Below, piece by piece: positions 55,227 through 64,000 of a stretch of 64,000 bases of DNA. The DNA is from Diaphorobacter ruginosibacter. Its GTDB lineage: Bacteria > Pseudomonadota > Gammaproteobacteria > Burkholderiales > Burkholderiaceae_C. The notes beneath the pieces are model-generated. The model made no database searches. It was given only the letters and a program-made list of their open reading frames with translations, and was not told the DNA's origin. The stretch is taken from assembly GCF_014395975.1 (NCBI RefSeq), contig NZ_CP060714.1, positions 3,720,001 to 3,784,000 on the forward strand, in the 5' to 3' direction. Each line of letters opens with the position of its first letter. Positions within the stretch are counted from its first letter, which is position 1. Both the position numbers and the translations under genes were made by a program.

Positions 55227-57404
55227 CTACGGCGCATGCACCCCCATGCGGACAAGCTCCTGCACGGCGTAGTGCGCGCGCCAGGCCCCCATCATGTCCT
55301 GCGCAACCTGCTGTGCGCGCTTGCCATCGAAGCCTATCAGGTTGACGGTGAGCTCATGGCTGCGCTTGTTGAAACTTGCGCGCAGCTTGCTCACCTTCAG
55401 ATCCGGCGGGGTCACCTGCCGATCGAGCGACAGCTTGATGATGAACATGTGGCTGGTCTCGGTGAAGTCGAAATCATCGATAGCTTCCCACGCCAGCAAC
55501 TCGGGACTGTCGAACAGGCGCAGGCCTTTCTGCTCAATCACCAGCGCAGGATGCATCTTGCGTTTTCTCAAGTACACCAGCCAGACAATGCCGCCCAGGC
55601 CCAGCGCGCACAGCCCCAGACCGATCCAGCGGGTATCGGCCTTCGGGTTGCCTGTGAACTGAACCGCGATACCGATCGCGAACAGCACCAGCGTGAAGAA
55701 CAGCACCATCACGAACATCTTGGTGGTGCGGTCGAAGATCGCCTTCGGCTCCCTGGCATCCTGAACCATGCCGGACAGTTCCTCGATCTTCTCCGCCCGT
55801 GCGCTGGCGGCAGCTCCGCTCAGCTCCTGCTGCAGCGCCGAAGTCACATCGGGTGCCGCAGCGTGGGGCGATACCGGGCCCGCCTCTTCAGACGCTGCCT
55901 CCAGTCCCAGCTCCTGCAGCAAGGTGCCGGGCCGCGGGTCCATCGCACGGGCGATCAAGGCCGGCGTGGCCGACTGGCCGAGGGCCTCGAGGCGCACGGC
56001 CAACTCGGGGTGCGAATCGGTGGGATGGGATTGCCGGTTCTGCAGATGCTCGCTCGGGTCGACCATGCCGTGGGCCTGCACCAGCCGGCGCACATGCGCG
56101 AGCACGCCGCCCTCCACCGCGCGCCCCTGGTCCCAGTTCTCATGCAGCGCAAGCGATACATGTGGCTCCAGCGCCGTGATGCGCAGCAGCGAGGAAGCCA
56201 CCGCGATCGGATGCGTGACCTTGGCGCCCACCGCATCGGCCGCAAGCTCGCGCTGGCGGCTCCAATAGCTCACGGCCTCGTGAAAGCTGTCGAGGAACAT
56301 CTCGCCGAACAGCGTGGCGGGCCTGCGCAGCACGTCGAGCCAGGACTCCTCATGGTCCGCACCTCCCGCCACCGCCACGATATGGTTCACCGTGGCACTG
56401 TAGATCGGCGAGAAATGCTGGCTGTACAAGGTGTCCTCGCCGATGAAGTGGCCGAGTTCGTGGCCGATCACCGCTGCCACCTCCGCCGCGCTCATGAAGG
56501 CCATGTAGGGCAGCGGCAGATACAGCACGCGACCCTTGGGCAACAGATCGCCATTGCGGAGCTTGACGGGATGCTCGGTCACGAAGAAGCCTTCGTTCAG
56601 GCCGACGACGATGGCATCCGGCGTGCCCGCGCCCGTGTGGCTCACCACGCGGTCCACGAAGGCCCAGAGTTCAGGCACCTGCGCGCGCGTGACGGACTGC
56701 CCCATCACCTCGATCGGCTCGTTGACCAGCGGCGTGCGCGACGCCTTCCACACATCCCACAGCACCTTCACGCCCGAATACAGCAGGAACAGCGCGACAC
56801 CGGAGAGCAGCAGCATGATCTTCATGTCGCCCTTGCTGTAGTTGCTGTGCCGCAGAATGGGCATGATCTCGTAGACCAGCATCGGGATCGCTCCGCCGAA
56901 CAGCAGCACCACCATGATCACCATGTAGGGCGGCAACAGCTTGCGCCCCTTCTGGAACGTCGCCAGCAGGATGGCTCGCGACTCCATCGCTTTTCGGCCC
57001 AGTCGCTTCTGGTAGACCACGCCGAGCGCCGACCATGCCAGCGCAAGCACGCTGAAGACCATGGTGCAAAGGGCCAGCCAGGGCTGGAGATGACGGCTCG
57101 TCGAGTGGAGTCCGCCCGCCTGCAGGTCGGCCAGCTCCTTCTGGTACTCCGAGCGCACCCTTGCAGCCAGGACCTTCTTCCCGTTGTCATTGACCGTCAC
57201 GGTCACGCCGAAGCCCTTCCGGGCGATCAGTGCGTCCAGTTCGGCGATCACCGACTGGTATTCCTTGATCTGCTCCTGGGCATCGACCGGCGCATCGGCG
57301 CGGCTCCATTGCCACATGCCCACCAGAAGAATGACGAGCGGTATGCCAAACAGAATCAGCCACCGCGAAACCCTCCCACCCCATTTCCTTGGTTCCTGTC
57401 CCAT
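55227..57404 (-). CDS. M48-family membrane metallopeptidase, large form
   Basis: The 725-residue protein has about six membrane segments: one near the N-terminus (WLILFGIPLVILLVGMW), three between residues 110 and 220, and two near 560-620 (FVMVLFFTLVLFAIGIAV). The zinc motif HELGHFIGEDT lies at about 315, with the third ligand Glu in SRQRELAADAVGAKVTHP. The C-terminal soluble part has no obvious family. M48 peptidases of this type act in membrane protein quality control. It is inserted between hom and thrC. Confidence 0.85.
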   Translation of the reverse strand: MGQEPRKWGGRVSRWLILFGIPLVILLVGMWQWSRADAPVDAQEQIKEYQSVIAELDALIARKGFGVTVTVNDNGKKVLAARVRSEYQKELADLQAGGLHSTSRHLQPWLALCTMVFSVLALAWSALGVVYQKRLGRKAMESRAILLATFQKGRKLLPPYMVIMVVLLFGGAIPMLVYEIMPILRHSNYSKGDMKIMLLLSGVALFLLYSGVKVLWDVWKASRTPLVNEPIEVMGQSVTRAQVPELWAFVDRVVSHTGAGTPDAIVVGLNEGFFVTEHPVKLRNGDLLPKGRVLYLPLPYMAFMSAAEVAAVIGHELGHFIGEDTLYSQHFSPIYSATVNHIVAVAGGADHEESWLDVLRRPATLFGEMFLDSFHEAVSYWSRQRELAADAVGAKVTHPIAVASSLLRITALEPHVSLALHENWDQGRAVEGGVLAHVRRLVQAHGMVDPSEHLQNRQSHPTDSHPELAVRLEALGQSATPALIARAMDPRPGTLLQELGLEAASEEAGPVSPHAAAPDVTSALQQELSGAAASARAEKIEELSGMVQDAREPKAIFDRTTKMFVMVLFFTLVLFAIGIAVQFTGNPKADTRWIGLGLCALGLGGIVWLVYLRKRKMHPALVIEQKGLRLFDSPELLAWEAIDDFDFTETSHMFIIKLSLDRQVTPPDLKVSKLRASFNKRSHELTVNLIGFDGKRAQQVAQDMMGAWRAHYAVQELVRMGVHAP

Positions 57405-57564
57405 GCGCGCCTTTCGGTCGTTGTCGTGTTTCTACGCCACACCAGCGCAGCATCCGGCCCTAGGCCCTTTCCGCTGCGGCAGTGTTCTTTGGAGCACGAA
57501 GAATATGGGCTATCGAAGGCAATGGCGATTCAAGCCACCCGCTCATTCCGAAAAATTGAAACAA

Positions 57565-57612
57565 AAAGAAAGCAAAGAAAAACCGCTGGCGACCTGCGGG
57601 CCGCCAGCGGTT
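57565..57612 (-). terminator. Terminator after hom
   Basis: AACCGCTGGCG (57581-57591) pairs perfectly with CGCCAGCGGTT (57602-57612); on the minus strand TTTTCTTTGCTTTC follows. It separates hom from the M48 peptidase gene. Confidence 0.85.
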
Positions 57613-57650
57613 TGGGTTTCGGTTCCGGCTTCGGGGGGACCGGAGAGCGC

Positions 57651-58988
<1,338 letters not shown>

Positions 58989-59083
58989 ATACGAAGTTTC
59001 AGTCAGTCGAAGGAACCGCGCGCGCTCGCCAGGGGTTGCGGGCGCGTGCGGCGGATGGAAATAGGCGGAGTCAGGCGGCCGAA

Positions 59084-60385
59084 TCAGGCGGCCTGCTCCC
59101 TGCCGGCCTTTGCGGCCTTGGCCGGAACGGCTGCGGCAGTGCTCACGCTGCGCGGCTTGTCGGTGCCATGGCGCTGGCGGTACTTCTGCAGGAAGGCGGC
59201 GAGACGGCCGACGGCCGCGCGCAGGTCGGCCTCGTGCGGCAGGAACACGATGCGGAAGTGATCCGGGTTGGGCCAGTTGAAGCCCGTGCCCTGCACCAGC
59301 ATGACCTTCGTTTCCTGAAGCACCTCAAGGAAGAACTCCTGGTCGTCGGTGATCGGGTAGACCTCCGGGTCGAGGCGCGGGAACATATAGAGAGCACCCT
59401 GCGGCTTCACGCACGACACGCCGGGAATGGCGTTGATCAGTTCCCAGGCCAGGTCACGCTGCTTGCGCAGACGTCCGCCCTCGCAGATCAGGTCATTGAT
59501 GCTCTGGTAGCCGCCCAGCGCCGTCTGCACCGCCCATTGGCCCGGCACGTTGGCGCACAGGCGCATGTTGGAGAGCATGTTCAGGCCCTCGATGTAGTCC
59601 TTGGCAGCCTTCTTGTCGCCCGACACCACCATCCAGCCGGCACGGTAGCCGCAGCTGCGGTAGGCCTTGGAGAGCGAATTGAAGGTCAGCGTGAGCACGT
59701 CGGTCGACAGGCTGGCCAACGGCGTGTGCTTGGCGTCGTCGTAGAGCACCTTGTCGTACACCTCGTCGGCAAAGATCACGAGGCCGTGCTCACGCGCGAT
59801 CTCGACGATCTCCATCAGCAGTTCCTTGCTGTAGAGCGCGCCCGTGGGATTGTTCGGGTTGATGACCACGATACCCTTGGTGTTGGGCGTGATCTTCTTG
59901 CGGATGTCATCCAGATTGGGCATCCAGCCGTTCTGCTCGTCGCAGAAATAGTGCACGGGGGTGCCGCCGGAGAGGCTGGTCACCGCGGTCCACAGGGGAT
60001 AGTCGGGCGCCGGCAGCAGCAACTCGTCGCCATTGTCCAGCAGCGCGTTGGTGGCAAGGCTGATCAGTTCGGAAGCGCCGTTGCCCAGGTAGATGTCGTC
60101 CAGCGTCACGCCTGCGATGCCCTGCTTCTGGGTCTCGTGCATGACAGCCTTGCGGGCCGCGAAGATGCCCTTGCTGTCGGAGTAGCCTGCGGAGGTCGGC
60201 AGGTTGCGGATCATGTCCTGCTGGATTTCTTCCGGCGCGTCGAAGCCGAACACGGCCAGGTTGCCGATGTTGAGCTTGATGATCTTCTGGCCGTCTTCCT
60301 CCATCTTCTTCGCCGCGTCCATGATCGGCCCGCGGATGTCATAGCAGACGTTGGCTAACTTGGCAGATTTTTGGACGGGTTTCAT
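59084..60385 (-). CDS. alaA: Alanine/glutamate-pyruvate aminotransferase AlaA
   Basis: The 433-residue fold type I aminotransferase matches AlaA closely: KLANVCYDIRGPIMDAAKK, IKLNIGNLAVFGFDAP, VVINPNNPTGALYSKELLM, FNSLSKAYRSCGYRAGW with the PLP Lys and NWPNPDHFRIVFLP. It makes alanine from pyruvate and glutamate. An Ala/Lys-rich tail of about 25 residues follows the usual C-terminus. Start ATG 60385. Confidence 0.92.
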   Translation of the reverse strand: MKPVQKSAKLANVCYDIRGPIMDAAKKMEEDGQKIIKLNIGNLAVFGFDAPEEIQQDMIRNLPTSAGYSDSKGIFAARKAVMHETQKQGIAGVTLDDIYLGNGASELISLATNALLDNGDELLLPAPDYPLWTAVTSLSGGTPVHYFCDEQNGWMPNLDDIRKKITPNTKGIVVINPNNPTGALYSKELLMEIVEIAREHGLVIFADEVYDKVLYDDAKHTPLASLSTDVLTLTFNSLSKAYRSCGYRAGWMVVSGDKKAAKDYIEGLNMLSNMRLCANVPGQWAVQTALGGYQSINDLICEGGRLRKQRDLAWELINAIPGVSCVKPQGALYMFPRLDPEVYPITDDQEFFLEVLQETKVMLVQGTGFNWPNPDHFRIVFLPHEADLRAAVGRLAAFLQKYRQRHGTDKPRSVSTAAAVPAKAAKAGREQAA

Positions 60386-60529
60386 GGCGACTCGATGGCT
60401 GTGAATGCGGACGGGATGCGGAATGATCCCGGTGAAACCTATAATTTAAGCACAGTTCCCCTTGTGCTGCGCCTCCCGAAGCCTTTATTTGGCAGCGGCG
60501 CGGGACCCCTTCAGACAGTGAGCGCCCCC

Positions 60530-60910
60530 ATGAAGCTGCATGCCGACCGCTTTGACGTCCAGACCATCAGCGGCTACGGCCCGGGCTGGATTTCCATCGA
60601 CACCGAAAAATTCACCCACAGTCTCATCGTGGGTTCGCGCGGCGAGCGCATCGAATGGCACTGCAGGCGCTACGAAGACCTGACGCCCGAGCACTTCGCC
60701 CAATTGGCAGACCTCAATGCCGAAGTGGTGATTTTCGGGAGCGGCGAAAAGAACCGCTTCCCGCCGCCAGCCTGGCTTGCGCCACTGATGAAACGGCAGA
60801 TCGGCCTCGAATCCATGAGCACCCAGGCGGCCTGCAGAACGTACAACATCCTCGCTGGAGAAGGCCGGAATGTGGTCGCAGCCCTTCTGCTGGAAGAGTC
60901 CAATACATAA
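60530..60910 (+). CDS. Mth938-like domain protein (DUF498/NDUFAF3 type)
   Basis: The 126-residue protein begins MKLHADRFDVQTISGYGPGW and has HFAQLADLNAEVVIFGSGEK and GLESMSTQAACRTYNILAGE, which mark the Mth938/NDUFAF3 family. The human relative assists complex I assembly; the bacterial role is unclear. Divergent from alaA. Confidence 0.88.
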   Translation: MKLHADRFDVQTISGYGPGWISIDTEKFTHSLIVGSRGERIEWHCRRYEDLTPEHFAQLADLNAEVVIFGSGEKNRFPPPAWLAPLMKRQIGLESMSTQAACRTYNILAGEGRNVVAALLLEESNT

Positions 60911-61056
60911 CACCTATTGAGAATAAAACTCAATAGCTGGTAAAAATAGGGGATTCGGGGTAAAATTGCAGGTTGCCGTCGGGAGACTTTCAATAAGAGC
61001 AATAAACCCCAATGCTCCCGACTTTTCAACGACTACATCCAGAGAGATTGAGTGCC

Positions 61057-61545
61057 ATGGCGATCGTTGTCAACAAACCCCTTCCTGAATTTGAAGCCAA
61101 CGCGACTGGCGGAATCAAGGTATCCAACGCTTCGCATCTGGGCCAGATTCTGATCCTGTATTTTTACCCCAAGGACAATACGCCCGGTTGTACCACGGAA
61201 GCAATGCAATTCCGCGATAAGTACAAAGATTTTGTCAAGGCGGGTGCCGCAGTGTTCGGGGTCTCCCGCGACAACATGAAGTCCCACGACGACTTCAAGG
61301 AAAAGCTGGAACTGCCTTTTGAGCTGATCGCAGATACCGAAGAGAAGATGTGCCACATGTTCGGCGTGGTCAAGAACAAGATCATGTACGGCAAGAAGGT
61401 CAAGGGCATCGAGCGCTCGACCTTCCTGATCGGCCCCGACGGCCTGCTGCTCCAGGAGTGGCGCGGCCTGAAGGTCCCCGGCCACGTGGACGAAGTGCTC
61501 AAGGCCGTCAAGGCCATCAAGGTGCAGGACAAGAAAGCCGCTTGA
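61057..61545 (+). CDS. bcp: Thioredoxin-dependent peroxiredoxin, Bcp/PrxQ family
   Basis: The 162-residue protein reduces hydroperoxides. The peroxidatic Cys is C45 in KDNTPGCTTEAMQFRDKY. The position five residues later, where E. coli Bcp has its resolving Cys, is Met 50; the only other Cys is C99 (EKMCHMFGV). It may therefore work as a 1-Cys enzyme or resolve through C99. Start ATG 61057. Confidence 0.93.
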   Translation: MAIVVNKPLPEFEANATGGIKVSNASHLGQILILYFYPKDNTPGCTTEAMQFRDKYKDFVKAGAAVFGVSRDNMKSHDDFKEKLELPFELIADTEEKMCHMFGVVKNKIMYGKKVKGIERSTFLIGPDGLLLQEWRGLKVPGHVDEVLKAVKAIKVQDKKAA

Positions 61546-61629
61546 AACCGGCGCTTGTTTCAAAGCATCACATGGAGTGTGCATAATGGGTCAATGCCAT
61601 TGATTTTTGCAACGCGCACTCCAGATTCG

Positions 61630-61665
61630 AAAGCCGCTTGGGTTTCCTAGGCGGCTTTTTGCTTT
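61630..61665 (+). terminator. Terminator after bcp
   Basis: AGCCGC (61632-61637) and GCGGCT (61651-61656) form the stem with a 13-base loop; TTTTGCTTTT follows. Confidence 0.7.
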
Positions 61666-61709
61666 TCTGAAGTTCCCCTGAGTTCCTAGCTAGCGAGGCC
61701 TTTTGCACC

Positions 61710-63500
61710 ATGCCCCTGCCACCAGCCCCGACCAAGCGCGCCGCGCTGCTCTCTCCAGAAGCCTTTCGCCAGAACGCCTCCGCCGATCGCGTACCTTCCG
61801 ATATTGAACAGGACACGCTGGTGAGCTCGACGCCCGCGTCCCCTGCCCGCGCCTCATCCACAGGCACCCGCAAGAGCGCCGCCACCAAGCGCACAGCCAC
61901 CGCTACCGCCAAGGCTCCTGAAGCCAGCACGGCGAAACCCGTCAGGTCGTCCAGGACGGCCAAGGCTGCGCCTCCGGCCGCAACGCCCATCGTCACCCCG
62001 ACACCTGCTGTTGCTACAGCCCCCACTCCATCGCGCGCAGCCCCCACAACTGCCACAGGGCAGACCACGCCTGCGCCCAAGGCCAAGCCGCGCGCGGCGC
62101 GCGGCACGGGCCCCAAGAAGATGTTCGTGCTGGACACCAACGTGCTGCTGCACGATCCAACCAGCCTGTTCCGCTTCGAGGAGCACGACATCTTCCTGCC
62201 GATGATCGTGCTCGAGGAGCTCGACGGCCACAAGAAGGGCATGACGGAAGTGGCGCGCAATGGCCGCCAGGTCAGCCGCACGCTTGACGCGCTGGCAGCC
62301 GCCGACGGCGAGGACATCGCGCTGGGGCTGCAGCTCGACGCAACGGGCCAGAAGGCCGCCAGCGGCAAGCTGTACTTCCAGACGTCGCCGCTGAACTACA
62401 CGCTGCCCGCCAGCCTGCCCCAGGGCAAGGCCGACAACCAGATCCTGGGCGTGGTCGAGGCGCTGCGCCAGCAGTTCGCGCCGCGCGAGGTCGTGTTGGT
62501 GTCCAAGGACATCAACATGCGCGTGAAGGCGCGTGCACTGGGCCTCGACGCCGAGGACTACCAGAACGACAAGACGCTCGAAGACGGTGACCTGCTGTAC
62601 TCGGGCGTGTTTGCGCTGCCGACGGATTTCTGGGCCAAGGCCGGCAAGAATGTCGAGAGCTGGCAGAGCGGCGCCCACACCTACTACCGCGTGACGAGCC
62701 CGCTCGTGGCGCAGATGATGATCAACCAGTTCGTGTTCTTCGAGGCCCCGGGCGAGCCAAGCCTGTACGCACGCGTGACCGAAATCCGCGACAAGACGGC
62801 CGTGCTGGAGACGCTCAAGGACTACGGCTCCCAGAAGAACGCCGTCTGGGGTGTCAATACACGCAACCGCGAACAGAACTTCGCGATGAACCTGCTGATG
62901 GACCCGGAGGTCGACTTCGTCACCCTCACGGGCACGGCGGGCACCGGCAAGACGCTGATGGCGCTGGCCGCCGGGCTCACGCAGGTGCTCGACGAGCGCC
63001 GCTACACCGAGATCATCATGACCCGCGCCACGGTGAGCGTGGGCGAGGACATCGGCTTCCTGCCCGGAACGGAAGAGGAAAAGATGGGCCCCTGGATGGG
63101 TGCGCTCGACGACAACCTCGAGTTCCTTGCCAAGGGCGACGGCGGCAATCCCGGCGAGTGGGGCCGCGCCGCGACCAACGAGCTGATCCGCAGCCGTATC
63201 AAGATCAAGAGCATGAACTTCATGCGCGGCCGCACCTTCCTCAACAAGTACGTGATCATCGACGAGGCGCAGAACCTCACGCCCAAGCAGATGAAGACGC
63301 TGATCACCCGCGCAGGCCCCGGCACCAAGATCATCTGCATGGGCAACCTCGCGCAGATCGATACACCCTACCTCACGGAAGGCTCCTCGGGCCTCACCTA
63401 CGCGGTGGACAAGTTCAAGGGCTGGCCGCACAGCGGCCATATCACGCTGGCACGCGGCGAACGCTCGCGCCTCGCGGACTTTGCCAGCGAGGTGCTCTGA
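61710..63500 (+). CDS. PIN-PhoH family protein (PhoH2-like) with long low-complexity N-terminus
   Basis: The 596-residue protein joins a PIN ribonuclease domain (about 136-270; MFVLDTNVLLHDPTSLFRF, VLEELDGHKKG) to a PhoH ATPase domain (about 345-596; LTGTAGTGKTLMALAAG as Walker A, VIIDEAQNLTPKQMKTL as Walker B). PhoH2 proteins are sequence-dependent RNA helicase-ribonucleases. Residues 1-135 are unusually rich in Ala, Thr, Pro and Lys (for example KRTATATAKAPEASTAKP) and probably disordered. Start ATG 61710. Confidence 0.92.
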   Translation: MPLPPAPTKRAALLSPEAFRQNASADRVPSDIEQDTLVSSTPASPARASSTGTRKSAATKRTATATAKAPEASTAKPVRSSRTAKAAPPAATPIVTPTPAVATAPTPSRAAPTTATGQTTPAPKAKPRAARGTGPKKMFVLDTNVLLHDPTSLFRFEEHDIFLPMIVLEELDGHKKGMTEVARNGRQVSRTLDALAAADGEDIALGLQLDATGQKAASGKLYFQTSPLNYTLPASLPQGKADNQILGVVEALRQQFAPREVVLVSKDINMRVKARALGLDAEDYQNDKTLEDGDLLYSGVFALPTDFWAKAGKNVESWQSGAHTYYRVTSPLVAQMMINQFVFFEAPGEPSLYARVTEIRDKTAVLETLKDYGSQKNAVWGVNTRNREQNFAMNLLMDPEVDFVTLTGTAGTGKTLMALAAGLTQVLDERRYTEIIMTRATVSVGEDIGFLPGTEEEKMGPWMGALDDNLEFLAKGDGGNPGEWGRAATNELIRSRIKIKSMNFMRGRTFLNKYVIIDEAQNLTPKQMKTLITRAGPGTKIICMGNLAQIDTPYLTEGSSGLTYAVDKFKGWPHSGHITLARGERSRLADFASEVL

Positions 63501-63503
63501 CCG

Positions 63504-63932
63504 ATGGCCACTCACTGGATCACGGCCCTCAAGCTGGTGCCCTGGGACAAGGTGATCGATGCAACGCCTCAGATCATCAAGACGGCCAAGGGCATGCTTC
63601 GCAAGAAAGAGGCCCAGCAGCAGCATGACCAGCATCAAGCCACCGAGGCAGCGCGAGGTGCGCTCGCGGATGGCGCAGGTCCGGCCCTCTCCACCGGCGA
63701 ACTGGCGCTGCAGCAGGTTCGGCAACTGCAGGAGCGCCTTGAACGGCAGGAGCAGTCACAGCGCCAGTCGCTCGAGCTCATCGAGAAACTGGCCGAACAG
63801 AACGCCCAACTCGTCGCCACGGTCGGCGCCCTCCGGGTGGGCGCACAGCGCCTGGTCTGGGCATGCATCGCACTCGGCGCGGTATCGCTGGGCCTGGTGA
63901 TCTATCTGGTGGCCACTGCATCGCACGGTTGA
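63504..63932 (+). CDS. Coiled-coil membrane protein of unknown function
   Basis: The 142-residue protein starts 3 bases after the PhoH stop and is probably co-transcribed. It has a basic N-terminus, a Gln/Glu-rich coiled coil at about 65-105 (LQQVRQLQERLERQEQSQ, then LELIEKLAEQN) and one C-terminal membrane segment (about 116-136, LVWACIALGAVSLGLVIYL). I do not recognise the family. Confidence 0.65.
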   Translation: MATHWITALKLVPWDKVIDATPQIIKTAKGMLRKKEAQQQHDQHQATEAARGALADGAGPALSTGELALQQVRQLQERLERQEQSQRQSLELIEKLAEQNAQLVATVGALRVGAQRLVWACIALGAVSLGLVIYLVATASHG

Positions 63933-63961
63933 TCCTCGTTTCGTTCGCCTAACAGGCAAGG

Positions 63962-63993
63962 CAGCGCCGATCGCAAGGTCCGCGCTGTTTTTT
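63962..63993 (+). terminator. Terminator after the coiled-coil protein gene
   Basis: CAGCGC (63962-63967) pairs with GCGCTG (63982-63987) and TTTTTT follows. Confidence 0.75.
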
Positions 63994-64000
63994 CATTGCC

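Overview
The window looks like a GC-rich chromosomal segment of a betaproteobacterium, most likely Burkholderiales and Comamonadaceae-like (Comamonas, Delftia or Acidovorax type). The grounds are the gene order alaA-hom-thrC-mobB-moeA-moaD, a membrane-bound cytochrome-c urate oxidase, Bug-type tripartite tricarboxylate (TTT) receptors, a LigJ/LigK pair, and codon use dominated by G/C third positions. No replication origin, rRNA, CRISPR array or insertion sequence was seen.

Region 1 (1-9552) is a purine breakdown locus. It holds a BMP-family binding protein (cut by the left edge), urate oxidase PuuD, XdhC, a TonB-like and a small secreted protein, 5-hydroxyisourate hydrolase (UraH), a GntR regulator, allantoinase PuuE, one protein fusing OHCU decarboxylase to allantoate amidohydrolase, and an M20 hydrolase. 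Together they take urate to allantoate and ureidoglycine. A shared 13-base element containing GTGTATACA lies upstream of puuD, between uraH and the gntR gene, and upstream of a purine permease 14 kb away (18764-20251). This suggests one GntR regulon.

Region 2 (9600-31270) is mixed metabolism. It contains a LigK/LigJ/TTT-receptor block for the protocatechuate 4,5-cleavage lower pathway and a large secreted endonuclease/exonuclease/phosphatase-fold protein with an IPTL-CTERM-like tail. It also carries IclR and LysR regulators, an MFS exporter, the purine permease and malic enzyme. Two tannase-family lipoproteins flank a TetR/AidB-like pair, and two YceI proteins sit with a cytochrome b561.

Region 3 (about 31350-38670) is a filamentous phage (inovirus) prophage next to tRNA-Ser(UGA). 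It has a leftward regulator whose last codons lie inside the tRNA 3' end, a leftward membrane protein, and then a rightward block: ssDNA-binding protein, a small protein, a protein with cytosine-methyltransferase-like motifs, an HUH replication protein, several tiny membrane proteins, a 22-base perfect inverted repeat, the major coat protein, a TspB/pIII-like adsorption protein, pVI, the Zot/pI ATPase, a separate gene that looks like the missing membrane/periplasmic half of Zot, and a more AT-rich serine recombinase. This is the most interesting part of the window.

Region 4 (38800-64000) is largely core. It contains a coniferyl-type aldehyde dehydrogenase, a MocR regulator facing a Tm-1-like/PEP-hydrolase-like/SRPBCC trio, clpB, moaE, small conserved proteins, a DapA-family enzyme preceded by a leader with a Lys-rich 35-codon ORF and hairpins, moaD-moeA-mobB, thrC, an M48 membrane peptidase, hom, alaA, a Mth938-like protein, a Bcp peroxiredoxin, a PIN-PhoH protein and a coiled-coil membrane protein.
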